NCBI GenBank assembly: GCA_036186865.1
Contig: AP025067.1
Coordinates: forward strand, 9,286,981-9,350,980
Reading direction: 5' to 3'
DNA length: 64,000 nt
Source: Eustoma russellianum
Taxonomy: Eukaryota > Streptophyta > Magnoliopsida > Gentianales > Gentianaceae
In this document: positions 33,181 through 43,839 of the stretch, piece by piece
Position numbering within the stretch: the stretch's first letter is position 1
Layout of the letters: each line of letters opens with the position of its first letter
The notes under the pieces: generated by a model
Database searches by the model: none
What the model was told of the DNA's origin: nothing
The model's input: only the letters and a program-made list of their open reading frames with translations
Made by a program: the position numbers and the translations under genes

Positions 33181-35250
33181 TTGTTCTTAACATACAAAGA
33201 CGATGCTCCATTATCAATTGAAACTCTTATTAAGCAACTCGAAAATATTTACGAAGAAAATGTTAAAAGAATTAGAAGTGATAGAGGTGGAGAATTTAAA
33301 AACAAAGATGTAATCAAGTTTTATGAATTACATGGAATTGAACACAAATTCTCACCACTTAGAACACCACAACTCAATGGAGTTGTTGAACGTAAAAATA
33401 GAACAATTCAAGAAGTTGCTAAAACAATGCTATGTGAAAATAAATTACCAAGATATTTATGGGCTGAAGCTGTAAGTTGTGCTTGTTATATAATAAATAG
33501 GCTTTCTATTAGAAAGAAATTAAATAAAACACCTTATGAATTGTTAAACAATAGACAACCTAAGATAGATTATCTTAGATTATTTGGATGTAAGTGTTTT
33601 GTGTTGAACACTAAGGATAATCTAGACAAGTTTGAACAAAAGTCTATTGAATGTATATTTGTTGATTATTCAACTAATTCAAGAGCATATAGGTGTTATA
33701 ATCCTGCATCTAGAAAAATAATTGAATCTATACATGTGAAATTCAATGAAAATGCATGCTTTGAAGTTAGTGATAAAACTCAACATAAACATGAGAATAA
33801 TGTTGAAAATATGTTTGATGATGATGATGTATTACTTGAGCCTGTAATTGATCATCTAGAACCAACTCTCCCTGAACAAGATATGCATGAACCCTTAGAT
33901 GAAATAAATAAAGAGATTTTGCAATTGGAAGATAATACAACTAACTTACAAGATGATTCAATTGTATATAACAATGTTCACACGAGTGAAACATTTGAAC
34001 AAGATGAGGGTGAACCTAGCCAATCTAGGAATTGGTGGAACCCTAAAGAGTTAATCATTGGGGATCCAAATGTTAGGGTTAGAACATGTAGAAACATAAG
34101 TCAACTTGAAGGACATAGATTAATCTCACACTTAGAACCTAAGAATGTAAAGGAAGCCTTAGGTGATATATCTTGGATAGATGTCATGCATGAGGAATTG
34201 AATCAATTCACCAGGAACAGCATGTGGGACTTAGTACAACCCGAAAACAAGTCTGTAATAGGAACGAAATGGGTGTTTATAAATAAAATGGATGAACAAG
34301 AAAACGTCACACGAAATAAGGCTAGGCTAGTCGCACAAGGTTATAATCAACAAGAAGGAATAGATTGTGAAGAAACCTTTGCACCCATTGCACGACTAGA
34401 AGCAATTAGATTGTTACTTGCGATTGCAAGTCTAAGCAACATTAAACTCTTCCAAATGGATGTCAAGAGTGCGTTCTTGAATGGATACATCCAAGAAGAG
34501 GTGTTTGTCAAACAACCCCCTGGATTCGAAGATCCAAACAATCCTAACCATGTGTACAAGCTTAAGAAAGCTTTATATGGTTTGAAACAAGCTCCAAGGG
34601 TTTGGTACGATAGATTTGCAGACTTTCTTATTGCAAATAATTGTCAAAGGGGTACCATAGACAACACATTATTTCTAAGAAGAAAAGATAATGATTTATT
34701 AATAGTTCAAATATACATAGATGATATAATCTTTGGTTCAACCAACCCTATCTTAGTAAAAGACTTCGAAGAGTGTATGAAGTCAGAATTTGAAATGTCA
34801 ATGGTAGGAGAGTTGAATTGTTTCTTAGGACTTCAAATCAAACAAACCCTTCAAGGAATTCACATTAGCCAACTTAAGTATGTCAATGATATGATTAAGA
34901 AGTTTGGCTTTGAAGAGTTGAAACCCACACCTACACCCATGAGTGTTAGCACCAAACTAGATAAGGATGAAAATGGTAAACCTTTTGATGACACACTTTA
35001 TAGGTCTATGATTGGATCACTGTTATACTTAACTGCGTCAAGACCTGATATCATGTTTAGTGTGTGTATGTGTGCTAGGTTTCAATCTTGTCCTAAGGTA
35101 TCTCATTACAATGCAGTGAAAATGATTTTTAGATATCTTAAACACACACCTCACTTAGGACTTTGGTATGACAGAAACAATGAGTTGGAATTACATGCAT
35201 ACAGTGATGCTGATTATGGTGGTTGCAAATTAGATAGAAAATCCACTTAA
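33181..35250 (+). pseudogene. Integrase, reverse transcriptase and start of RNase H, family 2 (689 codons open)
   Basis: The stretch 32975-33180 encodes the rest of the zinc domain and the first catalytic Asp, but with a frame change and several stops. The open frame then gives the integrase second Asp at 33280-33282 (IRSDRGGEF) and Glu at 33388-33390 (GVVERKNRT), followed by TPYELLNNRQPKIDYLRLFG. After an acidic spacer comes RT: VIGTKWVFINKMDE near 34255, EETFAPIARLEAIRLLLA, QMDVKSAFLNGYIQEEVFVK near 34455, and catalytic YIDD at 34714-34725. Then MSMVGELNCFLGLQIKQ follows, and RNase H starts with YSDADYGGCKLDRKST. A TAA at 35248-35250 replaces the usual Ser. Confidence 0.93.
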
Positions 35251-35666
35251 GGTACGTGTCAATTCATAGGAACCAACTTGATCTCTTGATTTTCTAAAAA
35301 ACAAGCTAGTGTAGCTCTTTCTACCACTGAAGCCGAGTATGTAGCTTAAGCTTATGCACTACCCAAATACTTTGGCTTAAACAACAACTTAGTGATTTTG
35401 GCATTAAAATAAATAAGATTCCAATTTTCTGTGATAGCACAAATGCGATCAATCTTTCATGGAATCCGTTACTTCATCCTAAGGCCAAACACATTGAGGT
35501 GTGATACCACTTCCTTCGAGATCATGTTCAAAATGAAAATATAGCTATAAAACATATAAGGACTGATCATCAAATAGCTGACATCTTCACCAAACCCCTT
35601 AATCAAGCCAATTTTAAAAACTTACGAGCCAAGTTAGGTATGATGACTTACGATACCATTGCATAG
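35251..35666 (+). pseudogene. RNase H end of pol, family 2, broken
   Basis: It continues in frame with GTCQFIGTNLIS, a TGA where Trp is usual, ASVALSTTEAEYVA, a further stop, and after a frame change CDSTNAINLSWNPLLHPKAK near 35430 and HQIADIFTKPLNQANFKNL near 35565. The natural end TAG is at 35664-35666. No env-like frame follows. Confidence 0.85.
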
Positions 35667-36027
35667 TTCTATCTTTTGCATGATTTGCAAAATAAAGGGG
35701 GATATAGAATAAGAACATGATTTTAGTTGGTAAGTCATGAATTGGTTGGTTGAATAATATGCTAAGTTTCGATTGGTATAAAGTTTTGGAGCATAGGTTA
35801 AAGGGGAGAGTATAATTTGAGGGGGAGCACATGAACACATGAGAATTGAGAGTTTGAAAACAATTAGTAATTGGTTGGTACAAATTTGGTCGAAACAATG
35901 TGAAACAATTGGTGAATGGTGAGGTTTTCAAAACAATTCAATTGGTTTAAACTTGGTAGATTTATGATAAACAATTGGTAAAGAGTTGTGACATTAAAAT
36001 CATGTTAGGTTATTTTGAAAATCATCC

Positions 36028-36040
36028 AAAAGGGGGAGAA
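36028..36040 (+). other. Polypurine tract, family 2
   Basis: AAAAGGGGGAGAA directly before the 3' LTR start at 36041. The 360 bases between pol and this tract (35667-36027) hold no gene. Confidence 0.85.
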
Positions 36041-38634
36041 TGTTGAGAAATATGTTTGGATAATTTTCAAAGTCATGATTTTAAGTTGTCAATACTTAAA
36101 AATATAATACATTATGTAATATGTGATTAGAAGTTGAAAACGTTGACATCGATCTCTCAGGTTGTTGCACTTAGATCGATCGATGTACTAAGATCCCTCA
36201 CATCAATCGGTCTATGTAAGGCGGTGAAAGTTCCACACCTTACGGTGAGACATCGATCTCTAAACCAGAGACACATCAATCGATCGATGCATACATCGAA
36301 TCCTCACTTCAATCAATCGATGTAGGTCAGAGACAAACTCTGAAACTTACTGTGAGACATCGATCTCTGAAGCTGAGGCACTTCGATCGATCGATGTTTA
36401 GGGTTTTTAGAAATATTTTTCTAAAATGTGGTAAAGTGGTTGTTTTCATTTGTACATGATTTATACATGTTCATTATGTGACTATTATGTGTTTTTGATG
36501 ATTATAAATACATTATGACTAATGTTCCTTGGAAGTTTCCACAACTTACCAAAAAGGGCAAAATTGGTATTTTGACTTTTGTAGGAACATAATATGGTTG
36601 ATATATATCAAGGACTTATTCTCATCTTATTTATCATAACAAAGATGATATTATGATTATTTCTGACCATCGAGGTCATTTCTGGAGTTTTCTCTCATCT
36701 GGGCATTTTGGTCATTTCACCTCTGAGGGTATTTTTGGTATTTTCACTCGAGGAATCTCTTGAGTATATTCTTATCATCATTCTGAAGTTGAACTATGAT
36801 TATTTTGAAGATTATATGGTGATTTAATATTATTTCTCTTACATGATGATATTATTGACTATAGCGGGATGTATGACGAGTTGTGATGTCACATTCTATT
36901 TCTTTCTTGAAGACCCTCTTATATATGTTATGGGAGCATATTTATCATCATTATACAGAAATATCAAAGGTGTTCAAGGTGTGCAAATGATCACAACATA
37001 TAAGAAGAAATGTTGAGAATTTTGATGTTACATGTTGACATAATCTTGTCAATTATTATTTGGTGATTTCTTCTTCAAAAATATGAGTTGATATACTTCT
37101 ATATATGTTCAAAAACGTCCATATTCAGGTGGAGGTGATATATTATTCATTTTATGAGTTGGTTGCAAGTGTATCAACCAAAAAGGAGATAGTTGGCAAA
37201 ATTGCCAACTTGGAATGTTTGAATTAGTAGCCAACGGCTACTACATCTAGTTTGGGAGCTGTTTTGAGTTTGAATCTTTCAAATCCTCACATGCCTATTC
37301 TTGTGCAAGGAGTTGAGGGTATTTTGGTGGCATTATCCTCTCTTAATATATTCATTTGGCAAAAGATAATCAAAACTATTCCAAGGGGGAAAATTTCGGC
37401 CAAATGAGTGTTCAAGGTGGACCAATTATGTTGTCTCATTTTGCCAAGTGTACAAGGCCAACCAATGATGTGAAGACAACCTGGACTTGATGATGAAGAT
37501 GGTGACACATGTGCATCTTATCTCCAAGGCTCAATTCACACTATAAATAGGAGGCAATGGTGAAGAAGATGGAACACACTTGAAGCTCACTTGAAAGCAT
37601 TTGTTGATTTGTCTAGCTATCATCTTCTTCTTGTTGTTCTTGTTCCATTCTTTCTAGCGAAGGTGTTCTTGTTGTATTTGTTGAGCTACAAGCCTCTTGA
37701 GCTTCATTTGTAAGATTGATTAGCCAATTCTATAAGACTACATCAAGAGGTGGTAGAGGTGTTGCAACTAAGTGTTGCATATAAGGTGTTCATCCAAGTC
37801 TTGAATAGGGTTGGTGTATAACCCAAGAATCAAGCTTGGTTCTTGTTGTAAGTTGATTCATACCATAGTGAAATCCAAGGAAAGGTGTTTCTTGGGACTG
37901 GAGTAGGTCACATTGACCGAACCAGGATAAATCCTCGGTGTTCTTGTCTTGTTTCTACCTTTCTATTTTCTGTCTTTTTTTACTGCAGTTTTCACACAAG
38001 TTCTCACGATTTGAAAAAATAGCTAAACACTTTCAAAATTTGTGATTTTTGGTGGAGTTATACTTCAGACTGTTAGTTTTCATTTGCAATAAGAATCACT
38101 TGATTTGAGCAAGGGAAAGTTAGTCTTTCAGTCTTTGCAAAATAACTGCTCCAATCTAGCTGCAATCTGACCAGTTTTGAGAAAACTTCAATTATGTATT
38201 AATCAATAATTGTTCAAGGTCAGGGCCTTTTAGAAAAATAAACTAGACATCCTAAAAAATGTTTTGACATGAAGTTCAACTTTTTGGTTAAGTATTCAAA
38301 GAGAAACACTTTTTTCAATTTCAGCAACATTCTGTCCAATTCTGTCTAGATTGACCGTCTGAATCTTTTTATGTGTTTAAAGGGCCAAACAATCTTATTT
38401 TGTCTGATTTTTGGACAGTGTCTTTTTAACACATTAAAGTTAAGTTCTAAAACTTTTCATATTTTTTGGAGTTGTGTATAAGGATTTTTTGATTTTTCAA
38501 AAACGGGTTCTTAATCTGAGTTAGTCTCAGATTCTGTTTTCAAAGGGGATTTTTATCAAGGGTAGTAGTGTAATTTCCGCTAACCACTATTCACTCCCCT
38601 CTAGTGGTGTTTATTGCAGGTGCACAGTCCAACA
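36041..38634 (+). repeat. 3' LTR, family 2 (2594 bp)
   Basis: Pairs with 28589-31190. It ends CCAACA, then the target duplication TGCAT. Compared with the 5' LTR several TCGATCGA palindromes have single changes, and the U5 part (38150-38560) has more differences than the U3 part. Confidence 0.95.
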
Positions 38635-38639
38635 TGCAT

Positions 38640-39269
38640 GATCCATCTTATAATTTTTACATGGAGAACTCTATTTTTCAAATGCATGAAGAAACTAGGA
38701 AGAGATACTTGTCTTTCTTGTGGTTCTTTACACTTAAAGTGGAAAAGATTTCTCTTTTCTCTCCTCTCTTGGTAGTGTTCGGCCTAATGGCCAAATCAAA
38801 GGAAGAAATGAGTTATTTTTATGATGTAATGAACAAGAAATGCCTAAAATCAAATCTTAAGAACCTCACCTTTGGAAATCCTTTGAAGTTGTCTCCAACT
38901 TCTTCCTCCTTTACTATGAAGCTCACAGGTGGGAGGCCTAAAGAAGACAAAGAAATTGAGTCTTTTGAAAGAATGCGTGGATGAGAAGTGTTTAGGAATG
39001 TTGGTAAAATTCTTACCTTGGATAGTCCTATACATGCAAGTGATTTCCTTTCTTGTAATTGGATGAATTTTCTTCTCCCTTAGATGGAACCCGAAACCTA
39101 GATGAAGAGGGTGGAAAAATGTTGAGTCTTTTAGAAGATGTAGTGAAGAAGTGGGGTTTGAGTGGGTGTAATGGACTCTTACCTTGTTGATCTCTACCAT
39201 GCAAAATTGAACTTGATTTTACAAGAGTGTTCGTCTTCCTTTGGTGTCGGGTGCTCTCGGATGTTGGTA
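38640..39269. other. Unassigned sequence 3' of family 2
   Basis: This is the other side of the family 2 target site. A 126-codon frame (38604-38984, starting inside the LTR) has no motif I know and is probably chance. The stretch could be an old gene fragment, but I cannot support that. Confidence 0.35.
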
Positions 39270-39659
39270 AAAGTATGTTGACATCACACTGACATATACA
39301 TATTATATTTGTGAGTATATACAGTTTCCATATCATACATTACATGTCATAAAGTTACCAAAATTATGTCGACATGTCACGAGTCTATAAACCAAAAATT
39401 GCCACATCGAGTGACAAATTTGGAATGGAAAGTCTTCTCTTCACACTCACACAAACGTCGCATATATATATGATATATATATATGTGTGTGTGTGTATAC
39501 ATATTTTTTATAATGACAAATTATACATTTTATTCGGACGTTTCACCGACACATCATAAACGTACGTCGACATCACACTACCATATACACATCATATTTA
39601 TGAGTATATACAGATTCCATATCAAATATTACATGTCATAAAGTTACCAAAATTATGTA
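39270..39659 (+). repeat. Left part of an old family 1b LTR (target of the array)
   Basis: Plus-oriented LTR DNA with a tandem duplication of period about 290: 39281-39376 recurs at 39570-39659 (ACATCACACT...AAAATTATG). At 39361-39381 the sequence runs on unbroken as AATTATGTCGACATGTCACG, which shows the pre-insertion site. At 39659 the array LTR begins, and the LTR resumes at 55546. It carries an (AT)n/(GT)n tract at 39467-39498. Confidence 0.7.
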
Positions 39660-42636
39660 TGTAGGATCTACAAGGCACCACTAGAAGGGGGGGTTGAATA
39701 GTGGGTGCGGAAAATGTGGTTTTTAAAATTGTTTTAAACCAAAAACCCAACTTCTGAAAACAGTTTCTGTTTTCAGGACCAATTTTAAAAAGTTTTGAAA
39801 ACTAGGTTGCAGATCTTCAAAAATTCTGAAATTTGGTGAGAAGTTAGCCTCAGATGTTATCAGTGTCTCCTAAAAATTTCAGATTTAAATTCAACCTCTA
39901 ACCCCTTGAAAATTTGTTGGTGGTCCGATTGCGCAAATCTGCCAGAACTGGTAGTCTGTTTTGAAAAATTAATTCCTATTTGTACTTAACTCCAAATGCT
40001 CTGAAAATTTAAAGACTAACCCCTTATTAGTTTTATTTAAACAGGTTGAAACATTTTTGAAAAATTCTTTTGGGAAGTTAGTCAAATACGATCAAAGTCT
40101 CAACCTTTGCAAGCCTGAAAATCAGATTGTATTAGTCTCAGAACATTGGACGTTTGAATGACTTATACTTGTCCAAAAGGATTGAAACTTGCTCCAAAAG
40201 AACCTTAAAACGTGTGGATATGTTTCCTGAAAGTTTCGTGATTTTTGAAATCCGTTTACTATTTTTATGAACGTGATCAAAAACAATAAACAGTGCTGAA
40301 ACTGAAAATAAGTGCTGAAAGTAAATGACACCAAGAATTTTATACTGGCTCGGTTATCAACAACCTACTCTAGTCTTCGAGGACACCTTCTTCGGTTCAC
40401 ACTAATCACACAACACAAAAAAAAACCTTACCACAGGGTTGATGGAGTTACACATCAACTCCAACCTTTTACAAACCTTGTACGAGAATACAATGCACAC
40501 GAACACCACCACCTTGCAAGTCTAAGATTGATCACACCTTGATCAATCTTTTACAACAACGAAAAGAATTATGGTGGTCTAGATGAATCCTATTCAAGTA
40601 TATGAATGTAAGTACAATAGGCTTTTAGAGAGAAGAAAGAAAGAGAGTGTAGAAGAAGAAGGCTAAAAACGTATTTGATCTTTTGATTTTCAAGACTGGT
40701 TCTTGTTTTTGTTTTGCTCTTCTTCCTTCCTTTTTAACTTGAGCTCGCCGCCCCCTATGCTCCCCTTCCCTTCTTGAAAATTATCTTCTAAGTCCTTGGA
40801 AGGGTATATGGCATCATTGTGACATGTCTTTGCTTACTTGGCATCTTCTCATTGGATGATCATTAAGCTCTTGCTTACTTGGCACTCATTGATTAGTTGG
40901 ACGTTGTCATCACTTGATGACTAGACATATCTGAGAATACCACTTAAAACATGTGCCAAAATCATCATGCTGAAATTTCAGCATGTGTAACATTTGCATT
41001 TCATTCAAAATATTGTCAAGTTTACTTTGATTTAATCCTTGAAATTAAAGGATAATTCAATCACCATTTAGTAAACAATATTTTCATTAATTTTGGAATA
41101 AAAGTTGGTCACCAATAATGCCACAAAATCGGCCAACATACATTACACACATGCTGAAAATTTCAGCATGTGTGATGTTCAAAGATATCACTATTTTAAT
41201 TTCATAATATATTCAAAATACTTCCATACTATCTCCCAATTATCCACATGATTCAATAAAATAAAATATGGCTCATTAAGGTGAGAATTTCGGCCAGCAT
41301 ATTACTACACATGCTGAATTTTCAGCATGTGTCACAAATGTGACAAAGTTTGAAATGTTACCTTGTATAGCTCCTTTCTTTTTGTCACCAACATTGTATG
41401 CTTCATTCTTGACCAATCAAGACGCCAACAAAACTCCACATATGCTTCAATTTGATGATTTAGGCGTGTGACAATGACTTACACATGTGCTGAATTTTAT
41501 TTGCGAACTTTATAAAATAGTGCACATTTAATTATACACACATGGTATATTCCAATCAGCCCTTAATTTAATTTTCTAGAACACTTTGAGATGTATGAAA
41601 TATGTAAAAAGTCTCTAAATACATGTTGTATGATGTGCCAAAAACGTTCCATGTGTCGTGCGCGTAGAAAGCCAAATTTTCGATGTTTATCGATTACCCG
41701 ATTTTTCTCTAATTAAATTCCAACTTTTTGCACATATTATGCATATTATGTTACACATCATATACACAAATTAAACTTTAATATTCAGCTCATAAGGCTG
41801 ATTGAAGTGGCGCCTAGACATGTGACAAAATTGAAATTGGAATCTCCACAATTTGGCCTTAATGTTGGGTGATTTGTGTGTGCCAACATGGAATGATTTT
41901 ATGGCTGTTCATATCATGAAAGCCACGAAATTTATGGTTATTTTTGAAGTGTAGGGGCTGGCCATCTATTTATGGCAAGTACGTGACACGTTGGTGAAGT
42001 TTCGGTATTCGCCCAATACGACAATTTTCGGTTTAGAGACTTTTAACGTGTCGTATTAAATTTGTCATCACCATGAATTATATCATATGATATAAGACCT
42101 GAATATACTCATAAATATGAGTTAAATATAGTGGTGTGACGTTAACGTACGTACATAAAATATATAACGTGTCGATAGTACGTTGGAATAAATGTGTATG
42201 TGCCTTTTTCAAAAAAAATCTGAATATATATATATATGTATATATATATATGTATGTATGTATTAATGGCATGTATATAAGTGTGGGGAGGAGAGTGGAA
42301 GACTTTCCTTTCTTCACCTTGTTGCCTTTGTGCCTTTTTCCAAATATTGCTTCCTTTAATGAACTACTTAGTTTAATTAACTAAGTACTTCACTTAATGA
42401 ACTAGTTTAGTTTATTAATGGTGGCACCTGAAAATAGTTCAAACACAACAAATGTTTGCCATTTGATGTAAGCTTTAAAGCTTCATGGCTCGTTAGTACG
42501 ACAACATTACATATGAACTATATAAGGCAACTTTCAGGCAACAACGTGTTATGTCATAAAATATGTCATGCATTTCTTTGTAACACGTTATTTAAATCAT
42601 GCATTTTGAAATCACTCAAACCCCTTTTTCTCTACA
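39660..42636 (-). repeat. Array LTR A (outer, 2977 bp)
   Basis: It ends at CTACA 42632-42636. By shared variants (CAGTGTCTCC near 39860, AACCCCTT, GTCACCAACATTG near 41390, AGTGGCGCC near 41805) it groups with LTR D, not with B or C. It lacks about 110 bp after 40963 that B, C and D have. CATGCTGAAA-type palindromes lie at 40966-40985, 41147-41173 and 41307-41332. The (TA)n/(TG)n tract (42223-42262) is the shortest of the four. Confidence 0.92.
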
Positions 42637-42904
42637 ATCTCCCCCTTTTGATGATTTTCAAAATAACCTACATTCATGATTTAAATCTTATCGCTCTCCC
42701 TTCAATTATGCATAAATTCAAATTTTGAATTTCGAATTTCAAACCGCTCCCCCTTGATTTATGCAATCATCAGTTTCTCTCTCTCTCTTAAATCATCCAT
42801 CCTCTCCCCCTTTATTTTGGAAAGACAATCAAAAGAGCATGTAAAGATGAAAAAAATCATGCATTTTAAATAGTATCAAATGCGAGTTCGTAACGGTTAT
42901 TTAT

Positions 42905-43783
42905 TCAACCATTTGAAAATGTTCCTTTTGGTACCCAAATTTGGGTGACCTTTCTAGGTCTTCCAAAAGGTGAGAAAGGTGATGAAAAAGCAACACAATA
43001 TACGTTAGGTGCAAATGCGTTTGGCCTTTGGCCAAGAACTCCTTTATACGCATTATATGTAGCACGTTTTTGATATGTCCTTTTGTTAGTGTGCGTAGTG
43101 TGTAATCTAGATGGATGAAATGAATGTCGTATATGCATCACTTGTTTCTTCTTATATCTATATGGTACAAAATTGTATTTCTTATGATATGAAGAAGAAG
43201 TATGACGAGATGTGGGGAGTGGGGGTCTTTGCGTCATCTTAGACGCCGTATTTGGTTTTGGAGTGTCTACTTTCTTAGACACTACAAACTTGGTTGGTTT
43301 AATGGATACTTCGTTTGTCTCAATGTATCCTAATCCAGTTTTATCACTGTCATGTTTTTGTGATAAAATGATGCGATCTAGCATGTTAGGTCCCGTATCA
43401 AATTGTTTCATCATTTTCTCTAAATCTGTATTCCTTGATTTCAAGTTTGAAATCTCGGATTTCATTTCAGTGTTCTCGGATGTCAATGATGAAATTTCAG
43501 ACCTTAATGAATTTATGATGCAAGACGACTCTTCTTTTGTATCGTTTAATTGAGACACAAGATTTGTGTTAGAAGATTCTAACAATTTCTTGTCTTCAAT
43601 TAACCGTTTCTTTTGTTTTGCAAGAGTTCTAGCAAACTTATGTAATTCAAGATATTCAATATATAAATCATCATAAGATAGTTCAGAATCCGAGTCAGAA
43701 TCAGAATTTACCTCATTTTCAAATAGTAGAGGCATTTGGCTTGATATATCTTTTTCCTCGGTTTCGTGGCTAGTGGTTGCCAT
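42905..43783 (-). CDS. Gag-linker coiled-coil protein of array unit 1 (292 aa)
   Basis: I take the start at 43783 (MATTSHETEEKD); the open frame runs upstream to 43861 but through the primer site and LTR end. Residues 1-23 resemble the gag N-terminus of the full-length relative at 61094. From about residue 24 (NEVNSDSDSDSELSYDDLY) it matches that relative's gag-protease linker: acidic box, coiled coil about residues 45-140 (KRLIEDKKLLESSN, SEISNLKSRNTDLEKMM), the block DRIILSQKHDSDKTGLGY, a basic His/Tyr/Arg-rich tail, and QIWVPKG near the end. Capsid, knuckle, protease, integrase and RT are absent. The frame is fully open. A structural or RNA-binding role is inference. Primer site 43826-43837; polypurine tract 42637-42652 (minus strand). 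Confidence 0.8.
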   Translation of the reverse strand: MATTSHETEEKDISSQMPLLFENEVNSDSDSDSELSYDDLYIEYLELHKFARTLAKQKKRLIEDKKLLESSNTNLVSQLNDTKEESSCIINSLRSEISSLTSENTEMKSEISNLKSRNTDLEKMMKQFDTGPNMLDRIILSQKHDSDKTGLGYIETNEVSIKPTKFVVSKKVDTPKPNTASKMTQRPPLPTSRHTSSSYHKKYNFVPYRYKKKQVMHIRHSFHPSRLHTTHTNKRTYQKRATYNAYKGVLGQRPNAFAPNVYCVAFSSPFSPFGRPRKVTQIWVPKGTFSNG

Positions 43784-43839
43784 CTCACACAGATCGTTGG
43801 ATCTTCTTGTTGTGAGTGTTCCTACGCTCTGATACCACT

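Larger units (their letters stand above)
28589..38634 (+). mobile_element. Complete-structure Sirevirus-like copia element (family 2)
   Basis: It has 5' LTR 28589-31190, PBS 31193-31204, gag-pol 31313-35666, PPT 36028-36040 and 3' LTR 36041-38634, and is flanked by the perfect 5-bp duplication TGCAT (28584-28588 and 38635-38639). LTRs begin TGTTG and end CAACA. No env-like ORF fits in the 360 bases after pol. Stops and a frameshift show it is not autonomous now. Architecture and protein order fit the Sirevirus/Maximus group. Confidence 0.93.

Noticed and set aside
38604..38984. 126-codon plus-strand frame after the family 2 element
   Set aside because: It begins inside the LTR, has no recognisable domain and could be chance. 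Not enough to call a host gene.
42078..42384. Tyr/Ile-rich frames here and at 46358-46679, 50664-51009, 54998-55285, 21912-22307 and 27778-27990
   Set aside because: They are translations of (TA)n/(TG)n tracts within LTRs or microsatellites.
43212..43553. Plus-strand 113-codon frame, repeated at 47515-47856 and 51845-52186
   Set aside because: It is the antisense of the coiled-coil ORF and repeats only because the unit repeats. It has no domain of its own.
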